Source: Endozoicomonas sp965232255 (lineage in GTDB: Bacteria > Pseudomonadota > Gammaproteobacteria > Pseudomonadales > Endozoicomonadaceae). From it: 64,000 bases of DNA. Under the pieces are notes generated by a model that saw nothing but the letters and a program-made list of their open reading frames with translations, had not been told where the DNA came from and ran no database searches. Positions within the stretch are counted from its first letter, which is position 1; the number at the start of each line of letters is the position of its first letter. Made by a program: the position numbers and the translations under genes. Location of the stretch: assembly GCA_965232255.1 (NCBI GenBank), contig OZ246962.1, positions 2,480,001-2,544,000 on the forward strand, in the 5' to 3' direction. Below are positions 18,395 to 27,887 of the stretch, piece by piece.

Positions 18395-18678
18395 GGTTTG
18401 TACTGCAATGATTTGTACTGCAGGCCATTTTTGCTGAGCCTTTGGTGCGCGTTTTTTATAAAGCACTTGTCGTTTAAGTTTCTATTCGAGTCGTCAGATC
18501 AGGTAGGGCTGCATGGTTGCTTCTTACGCAGCCGCCTTCAGTGTCTGGTGCCTTCTTGCTTGATTTCCCCCTACTGCGCCACTGCCTTGCGACGGCCTTG
18601 TCTGTCGAAGGCAGGCGTCAGGCCGATTAAAAAATACTTGCTTTTCAACGTGTTCAGGGTAAGATACCGAAAATTGAT

Positions 18679-18771
18679 GGTGAGGTGGCCGAGAGGCTGA
18701 AGGCGCTCCCCTGCTAAGGGAGTATACGGTTTGTAGCCGTATCGAGGGTTCGAATCCCTCCCTCACCGCCA
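18679..18771 (+). tRNA. tRNA-Ser(GCU)
   Basis: This class II tRNA is 93 bases with the encoded CCA. The acceptor stem is GGTGAGG with CCTCACC, the anticodon stem is CTCCC/GGGAG around the loop CTGCTAA (anticodon GCT), there is a long variable arm (TATACGG/CCGTA region), and the T loop is TTCGAAT. Position 73 is G, as expected for serine. Confidence 0.97.
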
Positions 18772-18990
18772 TTATCCCGCCTGTATATTCTTTATTGGGT
18801 TCACTATTTGGTTCACTTCCTTTTTTTGTAGTAGCTGACAATCAATAAATAACTATTGTCGTTTTATTTCGACAAATCGTCTGAGAGCTTGTCGGCTACA
18901 GCGCTGCCCTTGATTGCCTGTCGCCCACTGAATTTTTGTGTCTTCCGGGCGTCTAATAGTCGTGTTCCGATTTCTGATTCATATTGCTAT

Positions 18991-21699
18991 ATGGACGCTA
19001 TCTCCCCGATCCTGACTATAAATCCCCCTAAGTTCCCGGGTGTAAATTCTTGTTGTATTTGTTTTGCTACCTTTGGCTCTCGCGACGTAGCGACCGTGCA
19101 AGGCCAATGCGGTCACATTTATGATCTGGATTGCATTTCCACATGCTTCGACCAAAAGCCTTTGCAAGACAAGAGGTGTTGTTATTGTCGATCTCCCTGC
19201 TTACCTATGCTAGTGGTTTCCGGCAATGTAGAGGACACCGATCCTCATCTGTTGCATCCGGCGCTGAAGGCGGTCTTTCTGGGTCAGGTGACTGCACTTA
19301 AGTCGATGCTGATAGCAGATCCGGATATCGCGTTACGCACTTTCCCGGTGAACCAGGTTGAATACACGCTATTGCATGTGGCTGCCTGGCGTGGACAGCT
19401 GCAGGCAATCCGACTCCTGTTGGGATATAACGCTGATGTCAATGCTACCTGGGATAATGGTGGAACAGCTCTGATGGAAGCTGCCAGGAGTGGATATCCT
19501 GGAGTGATGCAGCTGTTGGTGGCGTATGGTGCCTGGGTCAATGCCACTCAAGCCAGTGGTCGAACAGCGCTGATGGAGGCTGCATGGCAGGGAAATTTTC
19601 GGGCAGTTCAGCTGTTGCTGGACTCCGATGTCAGGATCAATGCCGTCCAGAATGGCAAGACAACCCTGCAGGGCAGTGGTCGAACCGCTCTGCTGGATGC
19701 TGTCAGGCGAGGCCATTTGGACGTGGCTCGGCTGCTATTGAAGTCCGGTGCTGAAGACGATGCCGTTGTGGGAGGCAGGACAGCTCTGATGGAAGCGGCT
19801 CAGTTGGGAGATTCTAGCGGTGTCCGACTTCTGCTGGACTACGGTGCCAATGTTGATGCCGTTCAGGCGAATGGCAGGACGGCTCTGATGGAAGCTGCCG
19901 AGAGCGGACACTTCAGAGTAGTCCGGCAGCTGCTGGAGTATGACGCCGAGACTAATGCTGTTATGCAAACTACTGGTTGGACTGCGCTAATGTATGCTGT
20001 CAGAAGTAGACACATCGGGACAGTTCGACTGCTGCTGGCGCATGACGCCGAAATTAATGCAGTCGGCAATGACGGTTTGAGCGCCTTGATATTAGCTGCC
20101 GCAATCAGGAGCCTCGAGATGGTCAAGCTGCTGTTGGAGCACGGTGCAGAGGTTAACGCAGCCATTGAGAATGGCAGAACTGCTCTGATAGAGGTAGCCG
20201 TGCACGGAGATTGCGAGATAGCCCGGCTTTTGTTGGACAAAGGTGCTGATATTGACGCTGTAATGCAGGCCACCTGGACTGCCTTGATATTGGCAGTCGA
20301 GAGAGGGCACATCGAGCTGGTCCGACTGCTACTGGAAAAGGGTGCTGCGGCTGGAATTAACTGGCTGGGGAAGGGTCGGACAGCACTGATGTGCGCTGTT
20401 TGCCAGAGTAAGGACAAACTTGATTTGATTCAGCTGCTATTGGCACACGGCGCTACGGTCAATGGTGTACAAGATTGTGATGGCAGAACCGTCCTGATAG
20501 ATGCTGTCAGGCATGGGCATCACGAAGTGGTGCAACTTCTGGTGCAAAATGGTGCGGAGGTTAATGCCACTGGAAGAGTCGGCGGAACTGCCCTGATAGT
20601 GGCCGTCAGTTGTGGTCACTTCAAGATTGCCCAGCTGTTATTGGAGCGCGGTGCAGAGGTTAATACTGTGATGAATGATGGCCGGACTCCCTTGATAGAA
20701 GTGGCCGAGAACGGAGACTACGAAATAGCCCAGCTCCTGCTGGAAAAAGGTGCCAACATCAATGCTGTATTTGAAAAGGGTTGGACGGCTCTGAAAATGG
20801 CTGTCTGGATGGGTCACTTTCGGGTAGTTCAGCTGCTGCTGGAGAATGGTGCTGACGTTAATGGGGTGGATGGCGGTTCCACAGCACTGGTATTTGCTGT
20901 TTGTAAGGGCGAGCTTGCAGTGGCTCAGCTGTTATTGACGCACGGCGCCAGGGTCACTGGTGTGCAGGCTGGTGACGGCAAAACTGTCTTGTTGGAGGCT
21001 GTCCATCATGAGCGGCTCGAGACAGCTCGGCAGCTACTAAAGTTGGGTGCAGAGGTCAATGCTGCGATGAATGACGGCAGAACTCCCCTGATAGAGGCTG
21101 CCTTATCTGGGAGTTGCGAGATGGCGCAGCTTCTGGTGGACAATGGCGCTGACGTTAATGCAGTGATGGCAGAGGGTTGGACTCCCTTGAAAGCGGCCAT
21201 CAAGGAGGGGCACCTTGGGGTTATCCAGCTGCTGCTGCAAAATGGTGTCGAGATTAATGGAATGACAGGCAGTGAGACAGCTCTGATGCTCGCTGTCGAT
21301 CAGGGCAAAGTTGAGGCGATGCGCCTGCTATTGGCGCATGGCGCCAAGGTCAATGGCGTGCAGGATAGTGATAGTGACAGAACCGTCTTGATGGCGGCTG
21401 TCAGGCATGGACATCGCGAAGCTGTCCAGGTTCTGCTGGAGAATGGGGCTAACGTCAATGCTATCGACGGAGCGGGCAGAACCGTCCTGATGGAGGCTAT
21501 CAGCCATGAGCAACTTGAGATAGTTTGGCTACTGCTGGAGTATGAAGCTGATATTGCTGATATTAATGCTACGCAAACGGCTGGGTCGACAGCTCTGATG
21601 GAGGCGACCGTGCAAAATCACGAACCGGTCGTTCAGCGGCTGATGGATCAGGGTGCTCTGGCCAATGCCACTGAAGATAACGATCAGCTGAATAGCTGA
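18991..21699 (+). CDS. RING-finger plus ankyrin-repeat protein, putative E3 ubiquitin ligase effector
   Basis: The 902-residue protein opens with a cysteine-rich module that fits the RING spacing: Cys21-x2-Cys24-x15-Cys40-x-His42-x2-Asp45-x2-Cys48-x14-Cys63-x2-Cys66, with CGH and CYCRSP as in RING domains. The fifth ligand is Asp instead of Cys/His. About 24-26 canonical ankyrin repeats (GRTALMEAAxxGHxxxVxLLLxxGAxVNAV) fill residues ~80-890. RING domains recruit ubiquitin-charged E2 enzymes and ankyrins bind targets; bacteria lack ubiquitin, so action inside a eukaryotic host is the natural inference. There is no signal peptide. I use the ATG at 18991; a TTG at 18856 would add 45 unremarkable residues. 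Codon use is close to the neighbours. Confidence 0.85.
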   Translation: MDAISPILTINPPKFPGVNSCCICFATFGSRDVATVQGQCGHIYDLDCISTCFDQKPLQDKRCCYCRSPCLPMLVVSGNVEDTDPHLLHPALKAVFLGQVTALKSMLIADPDIALRTFPVNQVEYTLLHVAAWRGQLQAIRLLLGYNADVNATWDNGGTALMEAARSGYPGVMQLLVAYGAWVNATQASGRTALMEAAWQGNFRAVQLLLDSDVRINAVQNGKTTLQGSGRTALLDAVRRGHLDVARLLLKSGAEDDAVVGGRTALMEAAQLGDSSGVRLLLDYGANVDAVQANGRTALMEAAESGHFRVVRQLLEYDAETNAVMQTTGWTALMYAVRSRHIGTVRLLLAHDAEINAVGNDGLSALILAAAIRSLEMVKLLLEHGAEVNAAIENGRTALIEVAVHGDCEIARLLLDKGADIDAVMQATWTALILAVERGHIELVRLLLEKGAAAGINWLGKGRTALMCAVCQSKDKLDLIQLLLAHGATVNGVQDCDGRTVLIDAVRHGHHEVVQLLVQNGAEVNATGRVGGTALIVAVSCGHFKIAQLLLERGAEVNTVMNDGRTPLIEVAENGDYEIAQLLLEKGANINAVFEKGWTALKMAVWMGHFRVVQLLLENGADVNGVDGGSTALVFAVCKGELAVAQLLLTHGARVTGVQAGDGKTVLLEAVHHERLETARQLLKLGAEVNAAMNDGRTPLIEAALSGSCEMAQLLVDNGADVNAVMAEGWTPLKAAIKEGHLGVIQLLLQNGVEINGMTGSETALMLAVDQGKVEAMRLLLAHGAKVNGVQDSDSDRTVLMAAVRHGHREAVQVLLENGANVNAIDGAGRTVLMEAISHEQLEIVWLLLEYEADIADINATQTAGSTALMEATVQNHEPVVQRLMDQGALANATEDNDQLNS

Positions 21700-21904
21700 A
21701 AACACAAAGTGCCAGGATTGACGTGTTTTTCTGATTTGTCAGACACGGCTGATCAGTTAGAATCCCCGCTCGTTAAGTCGTCGACTATGCCCCACCGCAA
21801 GCAACTGTTGCCTCGATAGCGCTACGCAGGTGGGTGAGTCTATGTCCATCAAGCTGCCAGGTGCAGTGCCAGTTACATCGTTTTTGTCCGGGTGATAATT
21901 ATCC

Positions 21905-22708
21905 ATGCCTCGCTACGCCGCCAGTGTGCAATATGATGGCTCCTGTTTTTTTGGTTGGCAGATTCTCAAGACCGGTTTGCCCACGATTCAAGAGGCGGTG
22001 GAGGCTGCGCTTGGCAGGGTTGCCAACCACCCGATATCGGTAGTTTGTGCTGGTCGCACTGATGCCAGGGTACACGGTTGCAATCAGATTATTCATTTTG
22101 ACTCGGACGCCATTCGTACCGAGCGTGGCTGGGCGTACGGCGCCAATGCGAATTTACCGGATGAGATTGCCATTAACTGGGTCAGGCCGGTGGCAGATAA
22201 TTTTCACGCCCGCTTCAGTGCGCTTTGGCGACGTTATCGCTACGTGATTTATAACCATGCCATTCGACCAGCTCATCTGGCAAAAGGAGTGACGTGGAAC
22301 TACCGGCCACTGGACGTCGACCGTATGCGAGCAGCCGCCAGGCATTTGGTCGGCGAGCATGATTTTACATCTTACCGTGCGGTGCAATGTCAGGCGAAAA
22401 ACCCGGTGCGCCATGTTACCCGACTTGACGTTTCACGCCACGGCCCTCTGATTGTTATTGATGTGCAGGCCAATGCTTTTTTACATCATATGATTCGCAA
22501 CTTTGCCGGTGTGCTGATGGCGGTGGGCTGCGGCAAGCGCGAACCAATATGGGCCAAGGAAGTGCTTGATGCCCGTGATCGAGCCAGTGGTGGCGTGACC
22601 GCGTCGCCTTACGGACTTTATTTTATTGATGCGGGTTACGACCCGGTTTTCGGATTGCCGCCCAGTGAGTCCAATCCGCACTTTATTGCGCCATTGCTGC
22701 CACTGTGA
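21905..22708 (+). CDS. truA: tRNA pseudouridine(38-40) synthase TruA
   Basis: TruA isomerises uridines 38-40 in the anticodon arm. The 267-residue protein carries the catalytic Asp in AGRTDARVHG, the RRYRYVIYN strand and the C-terminal FLHHMIRNFAGVLMAVG, all diagnostic. In Pseudomonas truA is followed by trpF, accD, folC and the SPOR gene. Here the order is kept except that trpF is missing and a 563-base gap takes its place. Confidence 0.97.
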   Translation: MPRYAASVQYDGSCFFGWQILKTGLPTIQEAVEAALGRVANHPISVVCAGRTDARVHGCNQIIHFDSDAIRTERGWAYGANANLPDEIAINWVRPVADNFHARFSALWRRYRYVIYNHAIRPAHLAKGVTWNYRPLDVDRMRAAARHLVGEHDFTSYRAVQCQAKNPVRHVTRLDVSRHGPLIVIDVQANAFLHHMIRNFAGVLMAVGCGKREPIWAKEVLDARDRASGGVTASPYGLYFIDAGYDPVFGLPPSESNPHFIAPLLPL

Positions 22709-22927
22709 GTGACCGCTGTGACTTGCCACGGTACGTGCGGAATCAATTGGAGTAATCGCCCAACTGTTCTGATAATATCGCTCAGAATTGGTGGTTGCTT
22801 TTTCTACAGCATGAAGGGCATCCCTGCAATGACAGCATCATCGCGCATAAAGATCTTCGGCAGTGGCCAGCAGTGGTGTTTCCCACGGTGGCGACCAAGC
22901 TGGCCAGATACAACTGCGACAGACAAG

Positions 22928-22962
22928 CGGTTATTGCCAGCGGCTATTGCCAGCGGTTATTG
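22928..22962. repeat. 13-bp tandem repeat, about 2.7 copies
   Basis: CGGTTATTGCCAG occurs at 22928-22940, with one change at 22941-22953, then CGGTTATTG. It belongs to the same class of short intergenic arrays seen elsewhere in the window. Confidence 0.8.
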
Positions 22963-23190
22963 ATTGTGTAGCCGGTATGATTGCCCGGCCCGGTAAGCGG
23001 CGACTGATTTCTTTTGCTGTTCGCACATTCGGCATCTCCTGATATTGCGGTTAAAAGAAGCACTGCTACTATCAACCTGTCTTTGCAGACCTACCGTGGG
23101 ACACACGGGATGTTAAGCCTGCACAGCGACCGGTACGGGGATGACTGTGTCCGGGACTTTCCCAGCCGGCAGGCGCGCTGAAGCTGGAGT

Positions 23191-23237
23191 CTGTTAGGTA
23201 ACTAACAGGAATCCTCGCCCGATAGGGCGCGGAGGAT
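23191..23237 (+). promoter_or_regulatory. Two adjacent hairpins in the accD leader
   Basis: CTGTTAG-GTAA-CTAACAG (23191-23208) is a perfect 7-bp stem with a GTAA tetraloop. Immediately after it, 23211-23237 pairs ATCCT...GCCC with GGGC...AGGAT around GATA, with a bulge. They end 34 bases before the accD ATG. No T-run follows, so they look like a structured leader rather than a terminator. Function is unknown. Confidence 0.45.
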
Positions 23238-23271
23238 GTCAACAAGATACGGACGATGACAGGAAGAATGA

Positions 23272-24183
23272 ATGAGCAACTGGTTAGTCAATAAACTGAT
23301 TCCATCGTTGTCGCGCTCCACCAAGGAGCAGAAAAGCAGCAATGTACCAGAAGGCTTATGGCATAAATGTGCCAAATGTGAAGCGGTGCTTTACCGACCT
23401 GAACTGGATCGGAATTTGGGGGTATGCCCCAAGTGCCAGCACCATATGAGAATTGGGGCCCGCACCCGTCTGGATTATTTTCTGGATAGTGACGAGAAAG
23501 AAGAGACTGGGGAAGGGTCGCGCAGAATCGAGTTGTTTGCTGACCTTGAGCCGGTGGATCGTCTGAAGTTTCGCGATACCAAAAAGTATCGTGATCGCCT
23601 GGCTGCCGCGCAAAAGCAGACTGGTGAGAAAGACGCACTGATCGCCATGCAGGGTTTCGTGGAAGGCGTACCGTTGGCTGTTGTGGCCTTTGAGTTCAAC
23701 TTTATGGGGGGCTCCATGGGTTCTGTGGTGGGGGAAAAGTTTGCCCGTACTGCCGAATTGTGCCTAGACCAGAAAATGCCGTTGGTCTGTTTCTCCGCCA
23801 GTGGTGGAGCGCGGATGCAGGAAGCGTTGTTCTCACTAATGCAGATGGCCAAGACCAGTGCAGCACTGGCCAGACTGCGTCAAGCCGGTATCCCATACAT
23901 TTCAGTGATGACTGATCCGGTCTATGGCGGTGTTTCTGCCAGTCTGGCCATGCTTGGGGATATCAATATCGCTGAGCCTGGTGCGCTGATTGGCTTTGCC
24001 GGACCGAGGGTGATTGAGCAGACTGTGCGGGAAAAACTGCCCGAAGGCTTCCAGCGCAGTGAGTTTCTGCTGGATCATGGTGCCATTGACATGATTGTTG
24101 AACGCTCGGCCATGCGCTCTACCATTGCCCGACTATGCCGCAAGATGCAGGGACTGCCAGATTCTGTGCAGCGCTGTGCCTGA
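23272..24183 (+). CDS. accD: Acetyl-CoA carboxylase carboxyltransferase beta subunit
   Basis: AccD with AccA transfers CO2 from carboxybiotin to acetyl-CoA, giving malonyl-CoA for fatty acid synthesis. The 303-residue protein has the N-terminal four-cysteine zinc ribbon (CAKCEAVLY...CPKCQHH, residues ~25-50) that in E. coli binds its own mRNA. The crotonase-like core includes FMGGSMGSVVGEK, SASGGARMQE and GFAGPRVIEQT. AGGAAG precedes the ATG. folC follows after 145 bases, as in Pseudomonas. Confidence 0.98.
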   Translation: MSNWLVNKLIPSLSRSTKEQKSSNVPEGLWHKCAKCEAVLYRPELDRNLGVCPKCQHHMRIGARTRLDYFLDSDEKEETGEGSRRIELFADLEPVDRLKFRDTKKYRDRLAAAQKQTGEKDALIAMQGFVEGVPLAVVAFEFNFMGGSMGSVVGEKFARTAELCLDQKMPLVCFSASGGARMQEALFSLMQMAKTSAALARLRQAGIPYISVMTDPVYGGVSASLAMLGDINIAEPGALIGFAGPRVIEQTVREKLPEGFQRSEFLLDHGAIDMIVERSAMRSTIARLCRKMQGLPDSVQRCA

Positions 24184-24328
24184 TTGCTCGGTATCTGATT
24201 GTTTCTTGCCCGAGAAAAATCAAATGACAGTCAGTTGTCGTGTTTGCTTTTGACTGATAAAAAACTTTTCTGCCAAGTGCGCTCCCACATTCTGTGTGGG
24301 CGCTTCTGCGTCCGGAGATTAGACGTCG

Positions 24329-25597
24329 ATGCCCGCCAACAGTCTTGCCCAGTGGTTAAGCTGGATGGAAGAAACCCGCCCTGAACATGAAATGGATTTC
24401 GGCCTGGAGCGCATTCGTCAGGTGGGCGAGCGACTCGACCTGCTTAAGCCGGCACCAATAACCATCACCGTCGGTGGCACCAATGGTAAAGGTTCGACTC
24501 TGGCTGTGCTGGAAGCGATTTTGCTGGCTGCCGGTCTCAAGGTAGGACTGTTTACCTCACCCCACTTTCTACGCTTTAACGAGCGCATTCGCATCAACGG
24601 CGAACCGGTGAGCGATGACTGGCTGTGTGACGCTTTTGCCAAAATCAACCAGGGACGACAGACCACCGGGTTGACTTACTTTGAGTTTGCCACCTTGGCC
24701 GCCGTTGATTGTTTTCAGCGGGCTGAGGTTGATATTGCCTTGATGGAAGTCGGGCTTGGCGGCCGGTTGGATGCCACCAATGCGCTTGATCCGGATATGG
24801 CTATCATCACCACCGTGGCGCTGGATCACCAGGAGTACCTGGGCTTTAGTATCGAAGCCATTGCGCGGGAGAAGGCGGCCATATTCCGCAGTAGCAAACC
24901 GGCAATATACGGCGATGATCAAGTACCTGTAGCGGTAACACAAATGGCTGCACGTTTGGGTAGCAAGCTTTATTGCCGCGGTGATGACTTTGCTTTGACT
25001 GACCAGCAGAACTCATGGAACTGGCACGGTGTTGATGGCCACGGGCAAACCATAACACTCAGTGACTTGCCTGTACCTGCTGTGGTGATCGATAACGCTG
25101 CCACGGCATTGCAGGCTCTGCAGTTGCTCCCTGTGACGATTGCGGTTGATGCCGTAGTCAAAGGGCTTCGCCAGGTAGCAGTGACCGGGCGCTTTCAGAA
25201 AATGATGTTGCCGAACGGCCGGGGAAATTCGATCGAGGTACGTCTTGATGTTGCTCATAACCCACAGGCGGCGCAAATGCTAGTCCGACGGCTGCACGAA
25301 TTTCCGGTAGCGGGTAAAACCCGTGCAGTGGTCGCCATGTGCAAAGACAAGGATTATATGGCTGTGGTCGACTGTTTGGTCGAGCTGGTCGATCAGTGGT
25401 ACCTGACACAGTTTGCTTCACCCAGGGCGTTACCGGTTGAGGATTTTACTCGCCAGATGGCAGCCAGAGAGTATCCGGTCACAGGCTATCACTGTGTTAC
25501 CGAAGCACTGAACGAGGCCCTTGCCAACTCGCATCCCGGTGACCGGGTGCTGGTTACTGGCTCATTTATGACGGTCTCTGCGGTTCTGGCCAGTTAG
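24329..25597 (+). CDS. folC: Folylpolyglutamate/dihydrofolate synthase FolC
   Basis: FolC adds glutamate to dihydropteroate and then to folates. The 422-residue Mur-ligase-type protein has the P-loop VGGTNGKGST near residue 47, the folate loop FTSPHFLRFNERIRING, the second signature GLGGRLDATNAL and the C-terminal ligase domain (VRLDVAHNPQAAQ, VAMCKDKD). Length is normal. It lies between accD and the SPOR-domain gene, a conserved cluster. Confidence 0.97.
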   Translation: MPANSLAQWLSWMEETRPEHEMDFGLERIRQVGERLDLLKPAPITITVGGTNGKGSTLAVLEAILLAAGLKVGLFTSPHFLRFNERIRINGEPVSDDWLCDAFAKINQGRQTTGLTYFEFATLAAVDCFQRAEVDIALMEVGLGGRLDATNALDPDMAIITTVALDHQEYLGFSIEAIAREKAAIFRSSKPAIYGDDQVPVAVTQMAARLGSKLYCRGDDFALTDQQNSWNWHGVDGHGQTITLSDLPVPAVVIDNAATALQALQLLPVTIAVDAVVKGLRQVAVTGRFQKMMLPNGRGNSIEVRLDVAHNPQAAQMLVRRLHEFPVAGKTRAVVAMCKDKDYMAVVDCLVELVDQWYLTQFASPRALPVEDFTRQMAAREYPVTGYHCVTEALNEALANSHPGDRVLVTGSFMTVSAVLAS

Positions 25598-25710
25598 GTT
25601 TATTCGTTGCCCGCTTTGTTCTTGTGAGTTTGGCTGAAATTCACTTAAGATGCGGTTATTCATCCACTGAGTGCAATGAACTGTTTATTTTTGCTTTGTT
25701 AGGGGGCAGC

Positions 25711-26247
25711 TTGGGCGAAGGATTGAAAAGACGATTGCTCGGCGCGGTGGTGTTGCTGGGACTGTTGATTTTACTGGCTCCGGCATTGTTTCGGGGCGGA
25801 AATAGCCACCCGCTGGTGGTGGGGGAGTTGTCACCGGCCACACAGTTGCAACCGCCACCGGTGCCTGAGTTTGTTGATCAGCTTGATGTCGCGCCAGAAG
25901 TTGTCAGCGTTATACCGCCGCCCGCTGAGGCAGTTCCGGTCGCAGAAAAAAAGGAGCCGCAAAAAACCTCATCATCGCTTGTCGGTATAGACGACCAAGG
26001 GCACTTAAAAGCCTGGACCTTGCAGTTGGCCACGTTTGCCAATAAGAACAACGCCAACAAGCTTGAGCAGAAACTGAAGAGCGACGGCTACAGCGCTTAT
26101 CAGAAGCAGCTCGTTAATGATCAAGGCAAAAGCTTGTACCGCGTTTATATAGGACCTGAGGTCAGGCCTGATGAATTACAGCAGCTAAAGCCGGTTATTC
26201 AGAAAGCCACGGGACTAAAAGGGATTGTTGTGCGCTTCGTGCCATAA
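25711..26247 (+). CDS. dedD: SPOR-domain inner-membrane protein, DedD-like
   Basis: DedD-type proteins bind denuded peptidoglycan at the division septum through a C-terminal SPOR domain. This 178-residue protein has a short basic cytoplasmic start (GEGLKRRLLG), one transmembrane helix (~11-27), a Pro/Val/Glu-rich linker and a SPOR domain from ~102 (WTLQLATFANKNNANKLEQKL...YRVYIGP). I place the start at TTG 25711 because AGGGGG precedes it and it gives the family N-terminus; a GTG at 25624 would add 29 residues with no homology. In relatives cvpA and purF follow, but not here. Confidence 0.85.
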   Translation: MGEGLKRRLLGAVVLLGLLILLAPALFRGGNSHPLVVGELSPATQLQPPPVPEFVDQLDVAPEVVSVIPPPAEAVPVAEKKEPQKTSSSLVGIDDQGHLKAWTLQLATFANKNNANKLEQKLKSDGYSAYQKQLVNDQGKSLYRVYIGPEVRPDELQQLKPVIQKATGLKGIVVRFVP

Positions 26248-26390
26248 CGGTTGCGGGTAAAACTCCGTCAGCTGTCCCGAAAACATCTGCAAGTAGCTAA
26301 ATAAGGTGGTTCGTTGGGAACTGGCCTGACAGATTTTGGATATTAGCGTGCCATCATTTTATTAATTTCATTTTTTTATAGAAATTACCC

Positions 26391-27887
26391 ATGACTCAAT
26401 ATGCTGAATATTGCCCGGCATCGCCTGTAGACGATGATATGCTCTCCCTTGCTGAGATCGTCGGTATTTTCTTTCGTGGCAAACGCTGGATTGCTGGCAC
26501 AACCCTGCTGTTTGCCGCCGCTGCGCTGACTTTCCTTTTCCTGACCAAGCCGGTGTATCGCAGCAGTGCCCTGATCAAAATCGAAATCAGTCAAAGCTCA
26601 TTGATTCTCAGCTTGCTTGGTACTGGCGATGTTGCCAACGTTGCACCGCAACTATCTGCTGCCGTAGAGGAGATGCGCAGTTACGACTTTGTTCGTGATC
26701 TGATCATCATGGAAACCATAGAAAGTGGAGCCGTCCCGGATATTGATGCTGAGACTGTGGCAGTGTTCAACAATCGCGTTACCATTGTTGAAAAGGGTAG
26801 TGGTAGTGGCTTGATTGAGATTGCGGTCACTGGTGAAGACCGCAGTGCCAATGATCTCGTTTTGCTTAACATGTTAGATCTTTACGGCAGCCGCCTCGGC
26901 CAGAGGCTGACACGTTCCATCAATAACTCTCTGATGCTTTTGACGAGTCAGCTTGAAAGAGTGGCGAAAGAAATTGAGCTATTCAAGTTGCAACCTACCT
27001 GGCAAGCGGAAATTGCTGACTTAAATAATCTTGAAAGAACCTTCACTGATCTGAGCTACAAAATTGACTTTTTGAGCAATGCGCGGAAGTTGGCTGAAAA
27101 TGGCCTGACGATCGTGTCTCAGCCCATATCGGAAAATGATCCGGTTCGACCGAAATACACTCTGGTGATGGTTTTGGCCATCATGCTCGGCGTTATGGTG
27201 GGTGTGGTGCTGGTGTTGTTGCGGGAGATGACCCGCACAGGGCTGCGTACGGTTGAAGAGGTGGAAAAGAAAACCGGAATGCGCGTGCTGGGTAGTATTG
27301 CCACAGGCGATATTGAAGGTCTCCGAGTACTGCGTACCAATGTCCTCTATCGGCTCAGTCAGTCTGATAACAATCGGGTGATGGTTTGCAGTCCACGTGA
27401 TGGCGCTGGCAAGCGCTATATTGTTATCCACCTGGCCAAAATACTGTCAGAGGGTGGTAAAAAGGTATTGCTGGTGGATGCCGATTTGCGCCACGGTGAT
27501 TTAGCAACCGTTTTTGCTGATGCTGGTGCTGGCGTCAGCCTGACTGGCTGTTTGCAAGGTAAGGAAGTGTCGCCCTTGGTGATTAACGACAACCTGCATG
27601 TGCTGGCCGGGCGGGATTATCCGGATATGCCTTCTGAATTGCTAATGGGTGCACAGTTTGAGCAACTGCTTGGGCAAATATCGAAGGGTTACGATGCGGT
27701 TTTAATTCATGTTCCTCCTGTGCTCAGTGCCACCGATGCGGCATTGGTTGGCACGCACTGCGCCAATACACTCATGGTCATTCGTGCCGAGCAGACCACG
27801 GTTAAAGATATTGAAGCAGCTGATCGACGCTTGCAGCAGGCTGGCGTGACCGGTATCTGTTGCGTGCTTAATGGGGCGTCTGCCTGA
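26391..27887 (+). CDS. Wzc-like tyrosine autokinase with degenerate ATPase motifs
   Basis: The 498-residue protein has the layout of a polysaccharide co-polymerase/BY-kinase: N-terminal Wzz domain with TM1 (~33-51), periplasmic helices, the Pro motif ENDPVRPK, TM2 (~257-277) and a cytoplasmic P-loop domain. Key residues are altered. The Walker A region SPRDGAGKR (334-342) keeps Lys341 but has Arg where Ser/Thr belongs. Walker B reads LIHVPP with His440 in place of Asp. Walker A' (LVDADLR, 361-367) is intact, and there is no C-terminal tyrosine cluster. It is also shorter than the ~720-residue Wzc. No polysaccharide genes adjoin it. It probably regulates chain length without being an active kinase, or is decaying. 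Confidence 0.8.
   Translation: MTQYAEYCPASPVDDDMLSLAEIVGIFFRGKRWIAGTTLLFAAAALTFLFLTKPVYRSSALIKIEISQSSLILSLLGTGDVANVAPQLSAAVEEMRSYDFVRDLIIMETIESGAVPDIDAETVAVFNNRVTIVEKGSGSGLIEIAVTGEDRSANDLVLLNMLDLYGSRLGQRLTRSINNSLMLLTSQLERVAKEIELFKLQPTWQAEIADLNNLERTFTDLSYKIDFLSNARKLAENGLTIVSQPISENDPVRPKYTLVMVLAIMLGVMVGVVLVLLREMTRTGLRTVEEVEKKTGMRVLGSIATGDIEGLRVLRTNVLYRLSQSDNNRVMVCSPRDGAGKRYIVIHLAKILSEGGKKVLLVDADLRHGDLATVFADAGAGVSLTGCLQGKEVSPLVINDNLHVLAGRDYPDMPSELLMGAQFEQLLGQISKGYDAVLIHVPPVLSATDAALVGTHCANTLMVIRAEQTTVKDIEAADRRLQQAGVTGICCVLNGASA

Larger units (their letters stand above)
22709..23271. other. Gap between truA and accD, site of the missing trpF
   Basis: The 563 bases contain no convincing gene; an 84-codon frame beginning at the truA stop has no recognisable content. 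At 22928-22962 a 13-bp unit (CGGTTATTGCCAG) is repeated about 2.7 times. The last 80 bases before accD hold two consecutive hairpins (listed separately). Confidence 0.6.

Noticed and set aside
22709..22963. 84-codon frame starting at the truA stop
   Set aside because: Cys/Trp-rich with a repeat inside and no plausible ribosome site; it does not look like TrpF.
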